Source of the DNA: JAYZDF01 sp036337945
Lineage (GTDB): Bacteria; Myxococcota; Kuafuiibacteriia; Kuafuiibacteriales; Kuafuiibacteriaceae
Length of the DNA stretch: 21,571 bases
Assembly (NCBI GenBank): GCA_036337945.1
Contig: JAYZDF010000101.1
Location: 1-21,571, forward strand
Direction of reading: 5' to 3'
The notes beneath the pieces are model-generated. The model had not been told where the DNA came from. It did not search any database and saw only the letters and a program-made list of their open reading frames with translations. Every line of letters starts with the position of its first letter. Position 1 is the stretch's first letter. This document shows, in pieces, positions 7,557 through 13,579 of the stretch. The translations under genes were made by a program, and so were the position numbers.

Positions 7557-8036
7557 CTACGCAGAAGCGCTTTCTACTTCCGTTGCTACAGCTTCAGCTT
7601 CGGCAACAGCTTCAGCTTCGGCAACAGCAGCAGCTTCAGCAGCGGCCGCTTCAGCAGCAGCAGCAGCGGCAGCAGCTTTTGCTTCTCGCTCGCGATTCTC
7701 TTTGTCGATCTCTGCCTTCTTAGCATCAAGATCTTTTACTTCGTCTTTCACTGTGGTGAGGAAACGAATTACGTTTTCGATGTTTCTTAGTGAACGTTCG
7801 AACTCTTTCACTGCCTCAGGTGGACCAGCGTATAAAAAGTTAATGAAGGTTCCTCGAACCTCTTTTTTTACGCGAAAGGCGAACTTCTTTTTGCCCCAGT
7901 TATCTTCACGTAGCAATTCGGCGTTCATCTTTTCGAGAACCGCTTTCAGTCGGTTCTTTAGTTCAGTGACCGCATCGTCGGCCAACTCTGGATTGAGTAC
8001 AAATAGTGTCTCGTACTCTCTTAGTATGCTGCTCAT
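7557..8036 (-). CDS. rpsF: 30S ribosomal protein S6 with Ala/Glu-rich C-terminal tail
   Basis: A 159-residue S6. The core (about 1-96) is clear: REYETLFVLNPELADDAVTEL, then REDNWGKKKFAFRVKKEVRGTFINFLYAGPPEAVKEFERSLRNIENVIRFL read across 43-93, with the conserved WG(K)K, Y/F strand and IENVIRFL ending. S6 pairs with S18 on the platform of the 30S subunit. After the core comes a charged helix-like stretch (97-120) and then about 39 residues of almost only Ala, Glu and Val. This part is encoded by GCN-rich repeats, including an exact 18-base tandem duplication. A tail of acidic residues is known on S6 from other bacteria (E. coli S6 is modified with added glutamates), but this one is genetically encoded. 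The gene follows pth by 18 bases. Confidence 0.95.
   Translation of the reverse strand: MSSILREYETLFVLNPELADDAVTELKNRLKAVLEKMNAELLREDNWGKKKFAFRVKKEVRGTFINFLYAGPPEAVKEFERSLRNIENVIRFLTTVKDEVKDLDAKKAEIDKENREREAKAAAAAAAAEAAAAEAAAVAEAEAVAEAEAVATEVESASA
7591..7626. repeat. 18-base tandem duplication inside the rpsF tail
   Basis: The 18-base unit gcttcagcttcggcaaca occurs twice in exact tandem (7591-7608 and 7609-7626). It continues into a GCN-rich stretch to about 7677. In frame on the minus strand it encodes repeated Val-Ala-Glu-Ala-Glu-Ala, so length changes by this unit would keep the frame. Confidence 0.9.
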
Positions 8037-8054
8037 CGCATCTTCTTCCTTCCG

Positions 8055-8633
8055 TTACCCCGCCTTCGCTGGGTTACGGTTATATTCTTTCATCGCACTG
8101 GGCAGTCCTTCCTCTAGGATTACTTCCACTGCTTTTGTCGCGGAGCGGATAACCTCTTCGATTATCGGTTGCTCCTGTTTCGTAAACTTACCAAGCACGT
8201 AGTTGGCGGTTTCCCACCGAGGCGGGGGTCGACCAATTCCGAGTCGAACTCTTGTAAAGTTCGCGTTCGGAAGGTGCTTGACCAAGCTTTTCAGGCCATT
8301 GTGACCACCGTGGCCACCGCCTTTCTTCAGCTTTATCCGTCCGGGCTCGATATCAAGCTCGTCGTGTACGACGATGATATCTTCGGGAGGAATCTTGTAG
8401 AAACCTGCCGCTGGCCCAACTGACTCACCAGATAAGTTCATGTAGGTCATGGGTTTCAGCAAGATAGCGTCTTCGCCGCCAATTCTCGCTCGAGTCACCA
8501 GACCCTTAAACTTTTTATCAAAGACCGCGTGACTGAATTGCCGCTTTAGCTCATCAATCACTTGAAACCCGACATTATGTCGGGTCTCGTCGTACTCACC
8601 GCCTGGATTTCCGAGTCCAACGATGAGTTTCAC
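8055..8633 (-). CDS. pth: peptidyl-tRNA hydrolase
   Basis: A 192-residue protein of normal Pth length. It frees tRNA from peptidyl-tRNA dropped off stalled ribosomes by cleaving the ester bond. The family residues are all present: GLGNPG with Asn9, RHNVGF with the catalytic His19, PMTYMNLSGE (61-70), HDELDI with Asp91, and GGGHGGHNGLKS with Asn112. These correspond to E. coli Asn10, His20, Asp93 and Asn114. GRPPPRW in place of the common GxP motif and a basic C-terminus are normal variation. It lies 3 bases after the rplY stop on the same strand, and the rplY-pth pair is widely conserved, so translation coupling is likely. Confidence 0.96.
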   Translation of the reverse strand: MKLIVGLGNPGGEYDETRHNVGFQVIDELKRQFSHAVFDKKFKGLVTRARIGGEDAILLKPMTYMNLSGESVGPAAGFYKIPPEDIIVVHDELDIEPGRIKLKKGGGHGGHNGLKSLVKHLPNANFTRVRLGIGRPPPRWETANYVLGKFTKQEQPIIEEVIRSATKAVEVILEEGLPSAMKEYNRNPAKAG

Positions 8634-8636
8634 AAT

Positions 8637-9224
8637 TTAGCTCTCGGCTTCCTCAACTACGAGATCCCGATTTTTTGGCGGGAGAATCGTAAGAAGATTG
8701 TCTTTTGCCGGCGAAGCCAGTGTCACGCCCTCAGGCAGCGCAATTGATTCGGCGTAACAATTGTGAGCGACTGCGAAGTCAGTCACATCAACCACCAATT
8801 GTTTTGGAATATTTAGTGGTTGCGTCCGAACCTTCAATTCACGTTTGAGAACAATTTGTCGTCCACCAGCGCGAACACCTTTCGCACGACCTTCGAACAC
8901 AACCGGAATCTTGACCGTTACCTGCTCATCTTCACGAACTTCAATAAAATCAACGTGAAGTAAGTCGCGGCGAACCGGATCCACTTGCGTGTCTTTCAAC
9001 AGCACCATCACTTCTCGTTCAAGACCGGTCAGATTGAGAACGGTATTTCGGCCGAAGCCAGAAGCGGTCATCTTCTTACGAAGGATGTAAGGATCAACCG
9101 ACAAGGAGAGCGCTTTCTCTTTGTGACCGTACAAGACCCCTGGGATCTTTCCTGTGCGTCGTAGTTTACGAGCGCCGCCTTTCTTATTTGCCTCACGGGG
9201 CTCTACATTAAGATTATTTTCCAT
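8637..9224 (-). CDS. rplY: 50S ribosomal protein L25 (CTC/TL5 form)
   Basis: A 195-residue protein. The N-terminal 5S rRNA-binding L25 domain (about 1-93) shows GGARKLRRTGKIPGVLYG (16-33), then DTQVDPVRRDLLHVDFIEV. The C-terminal beta domain of the longer CTC/TL5 type follows, with VTVKIPVVFEGRAKGVRAGG and LPEGVTLASPAKDNLLTI. This is the long form found in most bacteria outside the enterics, where L25 is about 94 residues. It ends in an acidic tail (VVEEAES). A GAGG about 10 bases before the ATG serves as ribosome binding site. A 286-base gap separates it from prs upstream, so it may have its own promoter. Confidence 0.95.
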   Translation of the reverse strand: MENNLNVEPREANKKGGARKLRRTGKIPGVLYGHKEKALSLSVDPYILRKKMTASGFGRNTVLNLTGLEREVMVLLKDTQVDPVRRDLLHVDFIEVREDEQVTVKIPVVFEGRAKGVRAGGRQIVLKRELKVRTQPLNIPKQLVVDVTDFAVAHNCYAESIALPEGVTLASPAKDNLLTILPPKNRDLVVEEAES

Positions 9225-9510
9225 GGCCTTAGACCTCTATTTCTCCCGGTTAAATTCCGCGCGCAGGTAACATGCGTCATTAGAGTCGTCAATTAGGATC
9301 GTCGTATAGGTACATACAAACGGTCCGGAGTGACGACATCGTGAGTCGCTCCTGCGTGACGTCGGTTTTATTAACCGTCGAGGACCGGGTGCGTACCAAA
9401 GGTGGCTCGAACACACAATGGACTTTTTTAGCGACCTTGGAAGATTTTTCCCGACATGAATCGCCGGGGCAATGTGGAAAAGACTTGAACCCAAGAACAA
9501 AGGGTTTATA
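9225..9510 (-). other. 286-base prs-rplY intergenic region, possible leader
   Basis: No gene here is supported: the 93-codon minus-strand open frame has an unnatural composition (many Arg, Ser, Cys and Pro) and no recognisable motif. The region holds several small inverted repeats. One is CGGTT/AACCG around AATAA at about 9365-9379; another is GGAG-CGAC paired with GTCG-(3-base bulge)-CTCC at about 9327-9352. AT-rich TATAGTATAAA lies next to the prs stop. It could be an rplY leader with a promoter, but no convincing -35/-10 pair is visible. Confidence 0.3.
9488..9506 (-). terminator. weak hairpin after prs
   Basis: On the minus strand, five bases after the prs stop codon, AACCC and GGGTT form a 5-base stem with a 9-base loop. 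It is followed by CAAGTCTTTTCC, so only a short, delayed T-run is present. It may be a weak terminator separating prs from rplY; energy is probably marginal. Confidence 0.3.
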
Positions 9511-10455
9511 CTATACAAATAGGCTCGAAACCGAGTCCCCGTGATGAATTCGGCGAATAGCTTCAGCTATCAGAGGCGCTATCGAAACCTGCCTGATCTT
9601 GGGCGAAGCGACCGCATTCGGGCTCAGAGGAATCGTATCAGTGACAATAACCCTATCGATGGCACTGTCGTTTATGCGCTCAATTGCGGGTTCTGAGAAT
9701 ACCGGATGAGTCGCGTACGCATAAATCCGCTTAGCACCTCGATCCTTCAGGGCAGCAGCGGCTGCGGTGAGTGTTCCCGCGGTATCAATCATGTCGTCCA
9801 AGACGACGACATCTTTACCATCAACATCACCGATGACATGCATGACTTCCGCGACGTTTGGTTCTGGGCGACGCTTATCAATCATGCCCAGCCCGGCCTT
9901 GAGTCTCTTACTGTAAGCTCGCGCGCGTTCAACACCGCCAGCGTCTGGACTCACAATTACCGCATCTGAATCAAAATGCGCCTTCATATGATCCAAAAGG
10001 ACAGGCATGGCGTACAGATGGTCAAACGGTACATTGAAGAAGCCTTGGATCTGTCCGGCGTGCATATCGATCGATAAAACGCGTGTCGCGCCTGCCGTCG
10101 CGATAAGGTCCGCCACAAGTTTCGCCGAGATGGGTGTTCTCGGTTTCACTTTACGATCCTGCCTCGCGTAACCGTAATAGGGAATCACAGCTGTAATATG
10201 ATCCGCTGATGCCCTCTTTAGGGCATCGATCATGATCAGCAGTTCCATAAGGTTTTCGTTGGCAGGTGCGCAGGTAGACTGAATTACGAAAACGTCCGTA
10301 GAACGCACATTCTCGCCGATTTCCGCGTGAACTTCCCCGTCTTTGAATTTCGATATATTGGCAGTCCCCAGGGGAACGTCCAAACGTCGTACTGCCGCTT
10401 CGGCGAGTGAGAGATTACTGTTTCCCGAAAAAATCTTGAGAGCGTTTCCGAGCAT
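9511..10455 (-). CDS. prs: ribose-phosphate pyrophosphokinase (PRPP synthetase)
   Basis: A 314-residue class I PRPP synthetase. It transfers pyrophosphate from ATP to ribose-5-phosphate, giving PRPP for purine, pyrimidine, histidine, tryptophan and NAD synthesis. The start LKIFSGNSNLSLAEAAVRRL is typical. IPYYGYARQDRK (91-102) is the catalytic flexible loop region, SIDMHAGQIQGFF (128-140) the divalent-metal and ATP site, VSPDAGGVERARAYSKRL (168-185) the family block, and VVVLDDMIDTAGT (216-228) the PRPP-binding loop. AGAGGA before the ATG is a good ribosome binding site. It is preceded by tRNA-Gln on the same strand, 54 bases from the tRNA 3' end, so the two are probably cotranscribed. Confidence 0.97.
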   Translation of the reverse strand: MLGNALKIFSGNSNLSLAEAAVRRLDVPLGTANISKFKDGEVHAEIGENVRSTDVFVIQSTCAPANENLMELLIMIDALKRASADHITAVIPYYGYARQDRKVKPRTPISAKLVADLIATAGATRVLSIDMHAGQIQGFFNVPFDHLYAMPVLLDHMKAHFDSDAVIVSPDAGGVERARAYSKRLKAGLGMIDKRRPEPNVAEVMHVIGDVDGKDVVVLDDMIDTAGTLTAAAAALKDRGAKRIYAYATHPVFSEPAIERINDSAIDRVIVTDTIPLSPNAVASPKIRQVSIAPLIAEAIRRIHHGDSVSSLFV

Positions 10456-10509
10456 GGTGTCCTCTTTGGCTACTGGTAAAATAGGTGGCGAGTAAAAAAG
10501 AGTGAAACT

Positions 10510-10581
10510 TTGGGGCGGTAGGATTCGAACCTACGCATATCGACACCAAAAACCGATGCCTTACCGCTTGGCGACGCCCCA
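10510..10581 (-). tRNA. tRNA-Gln (anticodon TTG)
   Basis: On the minus strand a full cloverleaf can be drawn. The acceptor stem TGGGGCG/CGCCCCA has 7 perfect pairs. The D arm is GCC-AAGCGGTAA-GGC. The anticodon stem is TCGGT/GTCGA with two wobble pairs and loop TTTTGGT, which gives anticodon TTG. The T arm is GTAGG-TTCGAAT-CCTAC. The discriminator base is A (complement of 10510), where E. coli tRNA-Gln has G. The CCA end is not encoded. The acceptor starting with T and the GCCAAGCGGTAAGGC block are typical of bacterial tRNA-Gln. Confidence 0.96.
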
Positions 10582-10592
10582 ATGCACAAGAG

Positions 10593-10621
10593 GATAGAGA
10601 GGATTAGCATTCTTGTGTCAA
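10593..10621 (-). promoter_or_regulatory. candidate promoter of tRNA-Gln and the prs operon
   Basis: On the minus strand a perfect -35 TTGACA (10616-10621) is followed after exactly 17 bases by TCTATC (10593-10598), a weak -10. Transcription would start just upstream of the tRNA. A strong -35 at the right distance is suggestive; the -10 match is only 3 of 6. Confidence 0.45.
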
Positions 10622-10688
10622 TCAAGATTGAAATATTCTTCAAAGAAGTTGTAAATCTATTGCGGAAACCTTGGAGTATTTCCCGAAA

Positions 10689-11135
10689 ATGAAAGTCAAA
10701 GTAAAACTCATCGCGATTTTCGCCCTCTCAATTCTGGCCGGATGTTCTCCGAAAACCGTGAAGCCCGAGGATAGTTTGACCGAATTTCTCACCGCAGTTC
10801 GGAGTAAACGATCCGATGCTGTGTGGGAGCTATTGTCATCTGCTTCGCGGTCTCGGATAACCAAAAAAGCTAAAGAAATTCAGGTTGTTACTAAAAAAGA
10901 AACGCCGATTGACCGGCGAACCTTACTGTTCGAACACTACAACCTGATGACCATTCGTGCGCCCGAGTCTATCTCCGTGACCTCACCACTCACGAGCACG
11001 GCAAAGCTAAGAGTCACGCTCAAAAACGGGAAAACGACAAACTTTACGATGATACGGGAGGGTACAGGTTGGAAGGTTGACCTCTTTCAGTCCCTCACGA
11101 AAACTTCGAGCGTTTCCGTCCTGACCCGTCCCTAG
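10689..11135 (+). CDS. small putative lipoprotein
   Basis: A 148-residue protein from ATG 10689. The signal peptide MKVKVKLIAIFALSILAGC has a textbook lipobox LAGC with Cys19. An in-frame TTG at 10671 would add six residues, but the GGAG inside that stretch is better read as the ribosome binding site for the ATG. The mature part, about 130 residues, begins EDSLTEFLTAVRSKRSDAVWELLSSASRSRI and ends with strands such as TNFTMIREGTGWKVDLF. That layout (helices first, then strands ending in GWKVD) resembles the NTF2-like fold of DUF4878-type lipoproteins, which is only a guess. Its function is unknown. It shares the CTAG at its end with the stop codon of the convergent acyl-CoA dehydrogenase gene. 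Confidence 0.75.
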   Translation: MKVKVKLIAIFALSILAGCSPKTVKPEDSLTEFLTAVRSKRSDAVWELLSSASRSRITKKAKEIQVVTKKETPIDRRTLLFEHYNLMTIRAPESISVTSPLTSTAKLRVTLKNGKTTNFTMIREGTGWKVDLFQSLTKTSSVSVLTRP

Positions 11136-12823
11136 CTTTCGGAACTATAGAGCGCTTGCGAGACAGGAGGCGGTTTATCTATGGAAGATCGGAGATCTCT
11201 AGTAACGAAAAAATCGATCGCCGCTCGACACGCTTTATCTTGGGAACTCATGGAAAGCTCTTCAAGGAGAGAGACCAAAGCCTGGCAAACAGCAAGTTGG
11301 TCGACAATGCGTCGTCCCCAGCGCTGATCATTATCTCCATCAGCAATCCTTTCAAGTGGTTGCCGTGTGGCATCAATCCCAGCAAGGATCGCAGATCGGC
11401 ACGATTCGTGGTCACTAAGTAATTCCAGCTGCTTCGTGCTTTCCGTCAGATTGGTCAGAAATGCTTCATGTAACCTGTAACGCTGAGAATCACGCATAAC
11501 CTGTTGAACCAATGTATTGTGGGTTCCTTCCCAGCTCTCCAGTACCATCGCATCGCGGTATAGTTGCGGAATAATCGAAAAGGACTCGATGGCGCCATTG
11601 CCGCCAAAAACTTCCATCGCTAAGCGAGCCATCTGTGTGTTCCTCACACTCGTCCAATATTTATTGATGTTGTTGCCCACTCGACGGGCTGAACGCAGAT
11701 CCTCATCCCCCTGCCCGGTCAAAAGAAGATCGCCTTGAGCCGACAACCTCTGAGTAATTGCAAAAGTCGCCATGGATTCCGCGCGTAAAGTTGCAATCGC
11801 CTCCTGAATCAACGGATAGCGGGCAATAGGAACACCAAATGCTCGACGGTTTTGGGCGAAACGGCTTGCTTCAAGAAAAGAGCGACGTATCGCGCCGGCG
11901 CAGCATATAGCATTGTATAACCTCGAAGTATCGAGGACGTTCTCGACGATATTCTTGAAACCTTTCCCCGTTTCCCCGATCGCCTCAGCGGAAGCGCCTC
12001 GAAAATCGACTTCCGCTGACGCCATCGCACGTGTTCCAAGCTTCCATTTCAATCTGCGAATATAGAATTCATTAGTCTGGCCATCAACGTTCCTTGGAAC
12101 CAAGAATAAAGACAGTCCTTTGGTTCCTGCTGCCGCATCTTCGGGTCTTGCGGTCATCAAAAAGACGCTGGCATCAATCACTGAGCAAAACCACTTTTCT
12201 CCTTGAATTTGCCAGTGATCATCTGTTTTCACCGCCTGAACCGCATTCGCCCCAACATCTGAGCCGCCTTGAACCTCAGTGAGAAACTGTGAGGCGTGAA
12301 TCCGCTGGTCGTAATCTTTTGCCAAAAGTCCGGGTAGCCAACGTTTTTGCTGCGATTCGGTACCTACGGCCTGTAAAAGCTTAATGAGCCCAGCTGTGCA
12401 AGCAAGCGGACAAAGATGCCCCAGCTCGCCGTTCTGACTAAACATGTGCATCATGGCGAGCTGCTCTGTTTCACGCCCTTTTTCCCCATACTGAGAAAGT
12501 ACGCCGGACGACCAGATGTGTCGTCCAAGTTCGTGATAGCTCGGATGAAAGACGACTTCTTCGGTTCGCGTCCCTATCCCTGAGTATCGTTCAAGGCGGG
12601 GAAGGTTTTCCTCACGATTCGCATCACGACCTAAACGAGCCATCGGCCCCGCAGCCAGAGCGCCGACATGTTCAAGATGCTCTCGCACCTGCTCGTAGCG
12701 CTCTAACCCGAGACGCAACCGCATCGTCCTTTGCGCATCATGGTTCGCAGTGAAGTAGTTGTTTGGGTGTTGTTCTCGCCAATTACTTAGGTCTGATCGG
12801 CCAATTTCGGCGTTGGAGCTCAT
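11132..12823 (-). CDS. AidB-like acyl-CoA dehydrogenase family protein
   Basis: A 563-residue flavoprotein of the acyl-CoA dehydrogenase superfamily. FAD-binding motifs are visible: ASQFLTEVQGGSDVGANA (177-194) and EKWFCS (209-214), with RAFGVPIARYPLIQ (327-340) and VFGGNGAIE (405-413) of the C-terminal helical domain. WEGTHNTL places Glu432 at the usual catalytic base position. The extended N-terminus with FHPSYHELGRHIW and TEVQGGSDV rather than the short beta-oxidation form points to the AidB-like branch. In E. coli AidB is linked to alkylation stress; the substrate here is unknown. The ribosome binding site AGGA lies 6 bases before ATG, within an inverted repeat that also holds the DUF1844 gene stop. 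The gene is the third of a minus-strand group. Confidence 0.88.
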   Translation of the reverse strand: MSSNAEIGRSDLSNWREQHPNNYFTANHDAQRTMRLRLGLERYEQVREHLEHVGALAAGPMARLGRDANREENLPRLERYSGIGTRTEEVVFHPSYHELGRHIWSSGVLSQYGEKGRETEQLAMMHMFSQNGELGHLCPLACTAGLIKLLQAVGTESQQKRWLPGLLAKDYDQRIHASQFLTEVQGGSDVGANAVQAVKTDDHWQIQGEKWFCSVIDASVFLMTARPEDAAAGTKGLSLFLVPRNVDGQTNEFYIRRLKWKLGTRAMASAEVDFRGASAEAIGETGKGFKNIVENVLDTSRLYNAICCAGAIRRSFLEASRFAQNRRAFGVPIARYPLIQEAIATLRAESMATFAITQRLSAQGDLLLTGQGDEDLRSARRVGNNINKYWTSVRNTQMARLAMEVFGGNGAIESFSIIPQLYRDAMVLESWEGTHNTLVQQVMRDSQRYRLHEAFLTNLTESTKQLELLSDHESCRSAILAGIDATRQPLERIADGDNDQRWGRRIVDQLAVCQALVSLLEELSMSSQDKACRAAIDFFVTRDLRSSIDKPPPVSQALYSSES

Positions 12824-12829
12824 GCCCCA

Positions 12830-12847
12830 TCCTAGCGAATACTAGGA
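12830..12847 (-). promoter_or_regulatory. hairpin joining the DUF1844 stop codon and the next ribosome binding site
   Basis: On the minus strand TCCTAG and CTAGGA form a perfect 6-base stem with a 6-base loop. The upstream arm contains the TAG stop of the DUF1844 gene; the downstream arm contains AGGA, the ribosome binding site of the acyl-CoA dehydrogenase gene. A terminating ribosome would open the stem, so this arrangement fits translational coupling. Confidence 0.45.
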
Positions 12848-13198
12848 CTGTCCAGCAACTTCGACGTAGCTCATTCTCAGGTCGTAAAGCAAAGAATCGA
12901 GCAGGTGCTTCTCTTCGTCGCTCAAATTCCCCTTGGTCTTGTGAGAAAGCATTACGAGGATATCGATGTATTGTGCTGCCGCCTTAAGATCGATATTTCG
13001 GTCGCTTGCAATGCGCCCATCGGTGGGGTCATCACGGAGATTCATCATTGCATTGGCGGCCAATGACAATACAAAACCAGAAAAGTCACTCACAGCAGGG
13101 AGTGGTCCATTCTTTTCGAGATTTTCTTTTGTGCCTTCGCCAGTACTGTCTATGGCGTCATCAGAAACCGAACTGTCTGTTCCGCTCGGTTTATTCAT
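12842..13198 (-). CDS. DUF1844 family protein
   Basis: A 118-residue protein. The first 36 residues are a polar, acidic, Ser/Asp/Glu-rich leader. Residues 38-113 match DUF1844: FSGFVLSLAANAMMNLRD, then IDLKAAAQYIDILVMLSHKTKGN and LSDEEKHLLDSLLYDLRMSYVEV. The block ID(I)LxMLxxKTKGNL and LLDSLLYDLRMxYVE is characteristic. The family is small, helical, mostly found in deltaproteobacteria and relatives, and of unknown function. No signal peptide or membrane segment is visible, so it is likely cytoplasmic. AAAGG just before the ATG overlaps the end of the upstream small gene (5-base gap), so the two are probably cotranscribed and coupled. The acyl-CoA dehydrogenase gene follows after 18 bases. Confidence 0.88.
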   Translation of the reverse strand: MNKPSGTDSSVSDDAIDSTGEGTKENLEKNGPLPAVSDFSGFVLSLAANAMMNLRDDPTDGRIASDRNIDLKAAAQYIDILVMLSHKTKGNLSDEEKHLLDSLLYDLRMSYVEVAGQS

Positions 13199-13203
13199 GG
13201 CCT

Positions 13204-13434
13204 TTATACCAGTGATCCGGGGTTTGGTGGGGCAGGCGCAAAGCCAGAAGTTGATTGTCCAGGTGCCGAGGGATCGTCGGGGTCATTTTCGTCACGGCCC
13301 TCAAGAAATTCCTTCTCGTAATCAATCCATTCGCAATTTTCCGCGAGATCTGGCAACTCGGCCGTCGCCTTAGCGACTTCTTCCAAGTTAATCCGTCCTT
13401 TCTCAATGTACCGGTCACGAACACGGACATCCAT
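13204..13434 (-). CDS. small conserved-type hypothetical protein
   Basis: I read this from ATG 13434, giving 76 residues that begin MDVRVRDRYIEKGRINLEEV. The block VRDRYIEKGR followed by LPDLAENCEWIDYEKEF is familiar from small hypothetical proteins in deltaproteobacteria-like genomes; no function is known. The C-terminal third is acidic then Pro/Ser/Gly-rich and probably disordered. The frame is open back to a TTG at 13482, but that triplet forms part of a TTGACA -35-like element, which argues for a downstream start. An ATG at 13446 (MRNVMDV) is an equally serious alternative. The gene ends 5 bases before the DUF1844 gene and heads that minus-strand group. No signal peptide or membrane segment is seen. 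Confidence 0.6.
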   Translation of the reverse strand: MDVRVRDRYIEKGRINLEEVAKATAELPDLAENCEWIDYEKEFLEGRDENDPDDPSAPGQSTSGFAPAPPNPGSLV

Positions 13435-13453
13435 TACGTTTCTCATCGTGTGC

Positions 13454-13482
13454 CAGGTAAACACAGCTGCGAAGGATGTCAA
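13454..13482 (-). promoter_or_regulatory. possible promoter of the small-protein/DUF1844/dehydrogenase group
   Basis: On the minus strand TTGACA (13477-13482) is followed after 17 bases by TACCTG (13454-13459), a poor -10. It lies just upstream of the chosen starts at 13446/13434. The -35 and spacing are good and the -10 is weak, so this is a low-confidence call. Confidence 0.25.
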
Positions 13483-13541
13483 GCAACGGTTGAAATAAGG
13501 GTTTCATCGGGCAACATTTTACAGCCTTTCGGGAATGTATG

Positions 13542-13550
13542 TGCTATGAC
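13542..13550 (+). promoter_or_regulatory. possible extended -10 promoter of the Bat operon
   Basis: TGCTATGAC fits an extended -10 (TG, one base, TATGAC). TTTACA at 13518-13523 is a -35-like element but with a 21-base spacer, too long for normal use. Transcription from about 13557 would leave about 23 bases before the TTG start of the moxR gene. Confidence 0.3.
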
Positions 13551-13579
13551 CCCGGTTCAAAATGACCAAGGAGGCAACG

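Noticed and set aside
7433..7723. Plus-strand frame with long Gln/Leu runs, suggesting a glutamine-rich protein
   Set aside because: It is the antisense of the GCN-rich rpsF tail; the runs come from reading the repeat in another frame.
9470..9500. GGTTCAAG-like sequence on the minus strand, resembling a tRNA T arm
   Set aside because: The flanking bases do not pair as a T stem and no acceptor or anticodon arm can be drawn.
9237..9518. 93-codon minus-strand frame in the prs-rplY gap
   Set aside because: Its composition is not protein-like, it has no motif, and it begins just inside the prs stop region.
13191..13430. 79-codon minus-strand frame overlapping the small hypothetical gene
   Set aside because: The overlapping frame gives an Arg-rich, motif-free product, whereas the chosen frame has a recognisable conserved block.
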